Shown one piece after another: positions 59,424-64,000 of a stretch of 64,000 bases of DNA (position 1 is its first letter; every line of letters starts with the position of its first letter). The stretch lies in NCBI GenBank assembly GCA_963835055.1, contig CAWIDU010000001.1:496001-560000 (forward strand), given 5' to 3'. The translations under genes were made by a program, and so were the position numbers. Under the pieces are notes generated by a model. It was not told where the DNA came from, did no database searches, and saw only the letters and a program-made list of their open reading frames with translations. The stretch is from CAWIDU01 sp963835055. Lineage in GTDB: Bacteria > Patescibacteriota > Saccharimonadia > Saccharimonadales > UBA4665.

Positions 59424-60812
59424 TGGCTGGGCACCTATTTTGTATGACAACAGCGGCGGATTATTCTTCTGCCACTCATCCAGCACCGGCTGGACAATAC
59501 GCCAGGCCGCCAATACTTCTTCGTCGGTGGCGAATAGGGTGTGGTCGCCGCGGACAGCGTCCACCAGCACGCGTTCATAGGCGTCAGGATGGGTGGCGCT
59601 GCCATGGCGGTAGGAGAAGTCCATCACGGCGGTCTGCAATTGGTCGGCGAAGCCCGGCTTTTTGGCTAGCAAATCTAATTCGATGCCCTCATTAGGCTGG
59701 ATGCGGAAACGCAGCCGGTTGCCGGCTTCACCCTTCTCGCCATGGAAGTTCACCACTACCTCGGTCTTTTTCTCACTCAAACCTTTGCCTGTCCAAATAT
59801 AGAGCGGTACATAGCGCCAGCGCGGATTATCAATGAAGACTTGGATGGCAGCGAAAGTCTCGGTTGTCGAATTGTCGTTTTTGACTTCTGCGCGGTAACC
59901 GTCGTATTGACCGCGGCGTGTTCGATCGGCAACTTTATCAGCCGGCACCGGCAACATCTGCTGCATGACAGCTTGTTTGCTGGCGTGAATTTGGCGGCTG
60001 TCCAATTCAGCCGGCTGGTCCATGGTGATGATGGCGGCAATTTGTAATAAGTGGCTCTGGATGAAGTCGCGCAGTGCCCCCAGTGGCTCGTAGAAAACCG
60101 CCCGACCCTCGATGCCAATTTTCTCGCTGGCCTCAATGTCAATACTGGCAATATGCTGGCTGTTCCAAATCGACTCGAAGATCGGGTTCTGAAAGCGAAA
60201 AGTTAGAATGTTCTGGACGGTTTCCTTGGCCAGGTAATGATCGATCCGGAAGACCTGCTCTTCGCCAAAGAACTGGCCGATATGTTCGATTAATTCTTGG
60301 GCTGAAGTTAGGTCGAAGCCGAATGGCTTCTCGACCAGCAGCCGCGTCATGGCGCTGCCGTGCTGGCAGCTACCATTCAGCCCATGCTCGCCTAGCAGCG
60401 TGATAATCGGCTGGTAGACTTGCGGCGGGATGGACAGGTAGTACAAGCGATTCATGCAAACACCTCGCTCCTCCTCGATGGCGTTCAGCTTCGCCAGCAG
60501 CCGGTCATAGGCCGCATCGTCGTTCAAATCCATTTGGAACATCTGGGTTTGCTGGTGCATGGCTTTCAGGGCTACCGGATCGCAAACTTTATCAACTTCG
60601 TTGACGCAGAGCTCGACCTGCTGGAAAAGCTCGTCGGTCGTTACTGGACGGCGGCTGATGCCCACAATTTCGGTTTGCTCGTGCAAGAGCCCGTCTTTGA
60701 TCAAATGATATAGGGCCGGCAGCAAGTAACGCTGCGCCAAATCGCCGGTAATACCGAAAATAACAATAATGCTTGGTTCCAGTTGCGGGGCGCGGTCAAC
60801 GGTTTTTGCCAT
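59406..60812 (-). CDS. zwf: Glucose-6-phosphate 1-dehydrogenase
   Basis: 468 residues. Signatures: the N-terminal coenzyme loop FGITGDLAQRYLLPAL, the catalytic RIDHYLAKETVQN (His) and EKPFG. It oxidises glucose 6-phosphate to 6-phosphogluconolactone with NADP. It comes after gnd by 3 nt, and pgl precedes gnd, so all three oxidative pentose-phosphate enzymes are coded together in order pgl-gnd-zwf. It supplies NADPH and pentoses in a genome with few other pathways. Confidence 0.95.
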   Translation of the reverse strand: MAKTVDRAPQLEPSIIVIFGITGDLAQRYLLPALYHLIKDGLLHEQTEIVGISRRPVTTDELFQQVELCVNEVDKVCDPVALKAMHQQTQMFQMDLNDDAAYDRLLAKLNAIEEERGVCMNRLYYLSIPPQVYQPIITLLGEHGLNGSCQHGSAMTRLLVEKPFGFDLTSAQELIEHIGQFFGEEQVFRIDHYLAKETVQNILTFRFQNPIFESIWNSQHIASIDIEASEKIGIEGRAVFYEPLGALRDFIQSHLLQIAAIITMDQPAELDSRQIHASKQAVMQQMLPVPADKVADRTRRGQYDGYRAEVKNDNSTTETFAAIQVFIDNPRWRYVPLYIWTGKGLSEKKTEVVVNFHGEKGEAGNRLRFRIQPNEGIELDLLAKKPGFADQLQTAVMDFSYRHGSATHPDAYERVLVDAVRGDHTLFATDEEVLAAWRIVQPVLDEWQKNNPPLLSYKIGAQPTTLLQ

Positions 60813-60815
60813 ACG

Positions 60816-61721
60816 CTACTTATTGAGCTGGTGGCCGCCGAATTTATTGCGCATTGCTGCCAGCAACTTAGTGGCGAAATTGGTTTCGCCTTTTTGGGAG
60901 GCCAAGCGGACGTCGAACGCTGCTTGGATACTTGGCATCGGCAAATTCTTCTCCTTGGCGACTTCCAGCGTCCAGCGAGCTTCGCCGCTCTCGGCCACGA
61001 AACCGTCGATGCCGGTCAACTCCGGATTTTCTTTCAGGGCGTCGCGGCTCAGTTCGTTAAGCCAGGAAGTGACGACGCTGTGGTGCTGCCAGACATCGCC
61101 GGCGGCGCCCAAATCCAGCTGGTCATAGGGCCCTTCCTTCAGCATCCGGTAACCTTCGGCCAGCGATTCCATCATGCCGTATTCGATGGCGTTGTGGGTC
61201 ATCTTGACGAAATGCCCGCTGCCGCTGGGCCCGAAGTAATAATAAGCGCCCTCTGGTTGGGTCAGAGTTTTCAGCGCTGGCTCGATGGTCTCGAAAGCTG
61301 CCCGGTCATCGGCGCCGGCCATCATTGAGAAACCGTTCTGGTAACCCCAAACCCCGCCGCTGACGCCGACATCAATTAAGCGGCAACCTTTGGCTGAGAC
61401 GACCTGATTGAGCTTTTGAGTGAGACGGAAGTCAGAGTTGCCGCCATCAATGATAATGCTGCCCTGCGGCAATAGTGTCAGCCACTCGTCAACCTGGGCG
61501 TCGACAACGTCGGCTGGCAGCATAATCCAGACGACCGCCGGCTCGCTGCCTAGAGCTTTGACGGCGTCGGCCTTGGCCTCTGCCGCCGTGGCGCCATAAC
61601 CTACCGCTTCGTCGATCGGCTCGGGACTACGATTATGGGCGATGACGGTGTGTCCGCCCTCGCTGAGTTTGCGGGCGATTTGCATGCCCATGCGGCCGAG
61701 GCCGTGAATGATGATGGTCAC
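60816..61721 (-). CDS. gnd: 6-phosphogluconate dehydrogenase, short (YqeC/GndA) type
   Basis: 301 residues, the short form of the family. Features: GLGRMGMQIARKL for the dinucleotide fold, IDGGNSDF, and the catalytic region KMTHNAIEYGMMESLAEGY with Lys, His and Asn. The C-terminal helices are shorter than in E. coli Gnd (468 residues). It decarboxylates 6-phosphogluconate to ribulose 5-phosphate. Its ATG touches the pgl end. Confidence 0.93.
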   Translation of the reverse strand: MTIIIHGLGRMGMQIARKLSEGGHTVIAHNRSPEPIDEAVGYGATAAEAKADAVKALGSEPAVVWIMLPADVVDAQVDEWLTLLPQGSIIIDGGNSDFRLTQKLNQVVSAKGCRLIDVGVSGGVWGYQNGFSMMAGADDRAAFETIEPALKTLTQPEGAYYYFGPSGSGHFVKMTHNAIEYGMMESLAEGYRMLKEGPYDQLDLGAAGDVWQHHSVVTSWLNELSRDALKENPELTGIDGFVAESGEARWTLEVAKEKNLPMPSIQAAFDVRLASQKGETNFATKLLAAMRNKFGGHQLNK

Positions 61722-62392
61722 TATCGATCTCCTAGTTGATCATTATATATGTATACTTCGGATAATTGTTTCAAAATCTGAGCCGGCTGGTCGATCGGGG
61801 AGATTGTCTGGTCACGCAAATTTGTCAAAGCCTGCCGTTTATTCTTGCCAAACGCCAAAACATAGTTAGCCGTGACGTTTCGTAGCGCTGGGAAAGTTAG
61901 CGTCAAGCGCTGAAAATCGCCGGCCTCGTAGCTGACGACCAGCGCTTGGTCTTCCCGAGCGGCACTGGAATCCGGCAGAATGCCGGCAATGTGGCCGTCG
62001 TCGCCCATCCCCAGCTGGGCAACGATCACCTCAGCCGCCGCGAATTCTTCGCTAACTAATTGGCGATAATGCTCCAGGGCCAGCTCGAAACTTTGGCCGG
62101 CCTCCAGCACTGGCCGCAGCCGGGCGCTTTTGTGGTCGAAGCCAGCCCTCAGCAACTGTGCCCAGTTGGAATCAGCATGTTCCGGCGGTCCGTAGCGTTC
62201 ATCAACCAGCATGACGGTCAGAGACGCGGTCAGCTCGGTCGGCAGGGCGGCCATGATTTGAACGCTGGCGCCTATGTTCGAACCGCCGCTGACCAGCCAG
62301 AGCACCCGACGCTTGGCCGTCAGTTCACTATTCAGGCGCTGGCCCAAGGCCTTGATAGCCGTTCCCCAGTCGTCACACAGCATGAATTTCAT
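61721..62392 (-). CDS. pgl: 6-phosphogluconolactonase
   Basis: 223 residues of the NagB/DevB type. Features: WLVSGGSN near the start, VDERYGPPEHADSNW, and GMGDDGHIAGILPDS with the catalytic region. It hydrolyses 6-phosphogluconolactone from Zwf to 6-phosphogluconate. As first gene of the three-gene operon it has its own -10 box upstream. Confidence 0.92.
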   Translation of the reverse strand: MKFMLCDDWGTAIKALGQRLNSELTAKRRVLWLVSGGSNIGASVQIMAALPTELTASLTVMLVDERYGPPEHADSNWAQLLRAGFDHKSARLRPVLEAGQSFELALEHYRQLVSEEFAAAEVIVAQLGMGDDGHIAGILPDSSAAREDQALVVSYEAGDFQRLTLTFPALRNVTANYVLAFGKNKRQALTNLRDQTISPIDQPAQILKQLSEVYIYNDQLGDR

Positions 62393-62399
62393 AAAGTTT

Positions 62400-62405
62400 A
62401 CTATA
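62400..62405 (-). promoter_or_regulatory. -10 box for the pgl-gnd-zwf operon, predicted leaderless
   Basis: On the minus strand TATAGT ends 7 nt before ATG 62392. No strong -35 box. Confidence 0.4.
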
Positions 62406-62436
62406 GCCCAAAGTGCCTTGGCCGGACAGTCTTACT

Positions 62437-64000
62437 CTAGTGGCTGAAGCGGCCCTGGCGGAAGGCCAGTAGTCGCTCGGCGCCGATCAGTGTCGAGCCG
62501 CCGCCCAAGCCGAAGACGATCAGCAGCCAGTTGATGGAAGTATCATCTGAAGTCGAGCCGCCGGCTGGCAGTAAGACGTTGTGATGCTGAGTATGGCTGG
62601 CCAAAACGATGCTATTGTCATTAAAGTTGTTCACCGTATCGTTGCCCGAGACGTGGTGATGAGTGGTAGTGCTGACAACGGCTGGGGTGCCACTGGTTGG
62701 TGTCGACCCCTGTACGGGCGTTGTTGTAATGGTTGCTGGCGCGTCGTTGAATAGGCCTAGGCTGCCAAACCAGTTGCCGAACACATTAATGATAAGAATG
62801 CCAAACCAGCCACTGATGTTGAATTGGTCACCTAAGAAGTTGATGATATTAGCGCTGGCGGTGGCGTTACCGGTAGTGGCGTTACCGGCGCGGTGATTAC
62901 CGGAGACCGTGGCGTCGCCGCTGGTGGCGTCCAATGTCAGATTATTGGTAATCGACTGATTGTCGAACGAATCAACTGATGGAGTACCGGTGGTACCAGT
63001 GGCCTGGCTCTGCTGGCTGACGCCGCCCCCGAGTAGCGCAGCATTGGTGCCAGCCGGGGCGTTCAGGATGAAGCCGACCCATTGGCCCATGACATTGACG
63101 ATAACTAGTAGCGCGTTGGCGGCCACGATATTGTCACCTATCAAATTATAAATACTGAGTTTGGTGGTGGCATTGCCGCTGGTGGCATTGCCGGCTTGGC
63201 CGTTGTTAGTGACGCTAGCATCACCAGAAGTGGCATCCAGCTCAACATTGTTAGTTATGGCCTGGTTGTTAATGACCGTGCTGTTCGGATCGGCGGTGCC
63301 GCCATTTAATAAGGAATCAACCAACTGTTCAGGTAGCAGGATATTGCCATTCAGATTGCCATTAATATTAATGACGCCGATGAATGACTGCTGGTTGGCA
63401 ATAATCGTGTCAATCAAGTTTATGATGTTGGCGATGGCCGTGGCGTCGCCCGTTGTCGCGTTGCCTGCCGAGCCGTTGTCGGAAACATCGGCGTTACCGG
63501 AGGTAGCAGTCAAACCTTCAGTGTTACTAATGGCGGCATTGGTGTTGACGCTGGTGGTGGTCTGGTTATCCCCAGGTGCGCCGGCCTCAGCCACTAATTG
63601 AGCCAACTGCGTCGGGTCAATAGTGATATTGCCGTTGACGTCAGTATCAATATTCTCAATGAAAGTCACCAGCTGGTTGCCGCTCAGGCCGGTGGCCGAA
63701 GCTATTTGGTTAATTAAGTTCAAGACGTCAGTGGCATCGCCGGTTGTGGCGTTCCCCGCCGAGCCGTTGTCGGTCACGCTAGCGTCACCCGATGTCGATG
63801 TCTGGGTGCCGCAATTGGTGACCATGGCGTTGGTCGTCGTCTGGTCAGTGCTATCACCGGTACCAGCTTGACTGCCCTGGCTGGGGTCGCTGGAATCGGT
63901 GGGGTCCGCCGGGCACGTCGTGCTGGGCGCGACCGGAGTAGTCGGGTCAGTGGCTGGGGTGGTAGTGTCCGTTGTGTCGCTAGTAGTTGAGTCGGGGGTG
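62437..64000 (-). CDS. Large NATTGDA-repeat surface protein (5' part beyond the window)
   Basis: The frame stays open to the window edge, so the N-terminus is missing; at least 521 residues are present. The outer part is Thr/Asp/Pro-rich. Then follow four imperfect copies of about 90-110 residues, each with TSGDASVT-type and AGNATTGDAT-type motifs and an Ile/Asn-rich strand segment (for example ANIINLIDTII). The C-terminus has a His-rich part, LLPAGGSTS, one transmembrane helix and a basic tail (AFRQGRFSH), the layout of a sortase signal. It is probably a cell-wall-linked adhesin or fibre. Confidence 0.75.
   Translation of the reverse strand, partial: TPDSTTSDTTDTTTPATDPTTPVAPSTTCPADPTDSSDPSQGSQAGTGDSTDQTTTNAMVTNCGTQTSTSGDASVTDNGSAGNATTGDATDVLNLINQIASATGLSGNQLVTFIENIDTDVNGNITIDPTQLAQLVAEAGAPGDNQTTTSVNTNAAISNTEGLTATSGNADVSDNGSAGNATTGDATAIANIINLIDTIIANQQSFIGVININGNLNGNILLPEQLVDSLLNGGTADPNSTVINNQAITNNVELDATSGDASVTNNGQAGNATSGNATTKLSIYNLIGDNIVAANALLVIVNVMGQWVGFILNAPAGTNAALLGGGVSQQSQATGTTGTPSVDSFDNQSITNNLTLDATSGDATVSGNHRAGNATTGNATASANIINFLGDQFNISGWFGILIINVFGNWFGSLGLFNDAPATITTTPVQGSTPTSGTPAVVSTTTHHHVSGNDTVNNFNDNSIVLASHTQHHNVLLPAGGSTSDDTSINWLLIVFGLGGGSTLIGAERLLAFRQGRFSH

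Noticed and set aside
1..64000. Possible alternative genetic code (TGA read as Gly) as in SR1 and Gracilibacteria
   Set aside because: TGA ends xseB, the methyltransferase, the CutA-like gene and others exactly at expected C-termini with the next start overlapping.

Overview
The window looks like one long contig from a Candidatus Patescibacteria (CPR) genome, most probably Saccharibacteria (TM7). This is inferred from gene content: a division cluster without Mur ligases or ftsA/ftsZ, a sigma-region-4 plus HARE-HTH protein, dimeric-type GlyRS, a DUF3048 protein, a sortase, and many short lineage-specific proteins. Base composition is moderately GC-rich. TGA is used as an ordinary stop, which argues against the recoded Gracilibacteria and SR1 lineages. 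No rRNA, CRISPR array, prophage or insertion sequence was seen.

Layout. 1-3.9 kb: xseA (partial), xseB, a membrane-anchored methyltransferase, a degenerate kinase/receiver pair and recO. 3.9-12.6 kb: glyS, then small metabolic genes and lineage-specific proteins, including a TasA-like surface protein beside a signal-peptidase homologue that has lost its catalytic residues. 12.7-21.2 kb: mraZ, rsmH, ftsL, ftsI, mraY, ftsW, murG, ftsQ. 21.2-34.8 kb, mostly minus strand: HARE-HTH protein, topA, dprA, a probable structured RNA near 28.0-28.4 kb, sugar transferase, pth, der, an RsuA/RluB-type synthase and a kinase/regulator pair. 34.9-52.9 kb: tRNA-Glu, a umuC/umuD operon whose UmuD lacks its catalytic dyad, a second two-component pair, gltX, PEGA protein, sortase, tRNA-Leu, xthA, pyrH, a membrane-anchored Clp ATPase and tRNA-Ser. 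53-64 kb: a frameshifted MacB-like exporter, an Nramp-superfamily transporter, VKOR, a MarP-like protease, uppP, zwf-gnd-pgl and a large NATTGDA-repeat surface protein.

Themes. Envelope and division genes dominate: the division cluster, uppP, sugar transferase, sortase, protease, VKOR and repeat protein. Three unrelated families (histidine kinase/receiver, signal peptidase I, UmuD) keep their fold but lack catalytic residues. Genes that open transcription units usually have a -10 box 6-11 nt before the start codon, predicting leaderless or nearly leaderless mRNAs. Genes inside operons mostly overlap the gene before them or carry Shine-Dalgarno sites.

Caution: frameshifts interrupt about ten otherwise well-conserved genes and cluster at 16-17, 22.7-24.4, 33.8-34.2 and 53-58.8 kb. 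Most resemble single-base sequencing or assembly errors, so those genes are given as whole loci with the break noted. All identifications come from reading the sequence; no database search was run.
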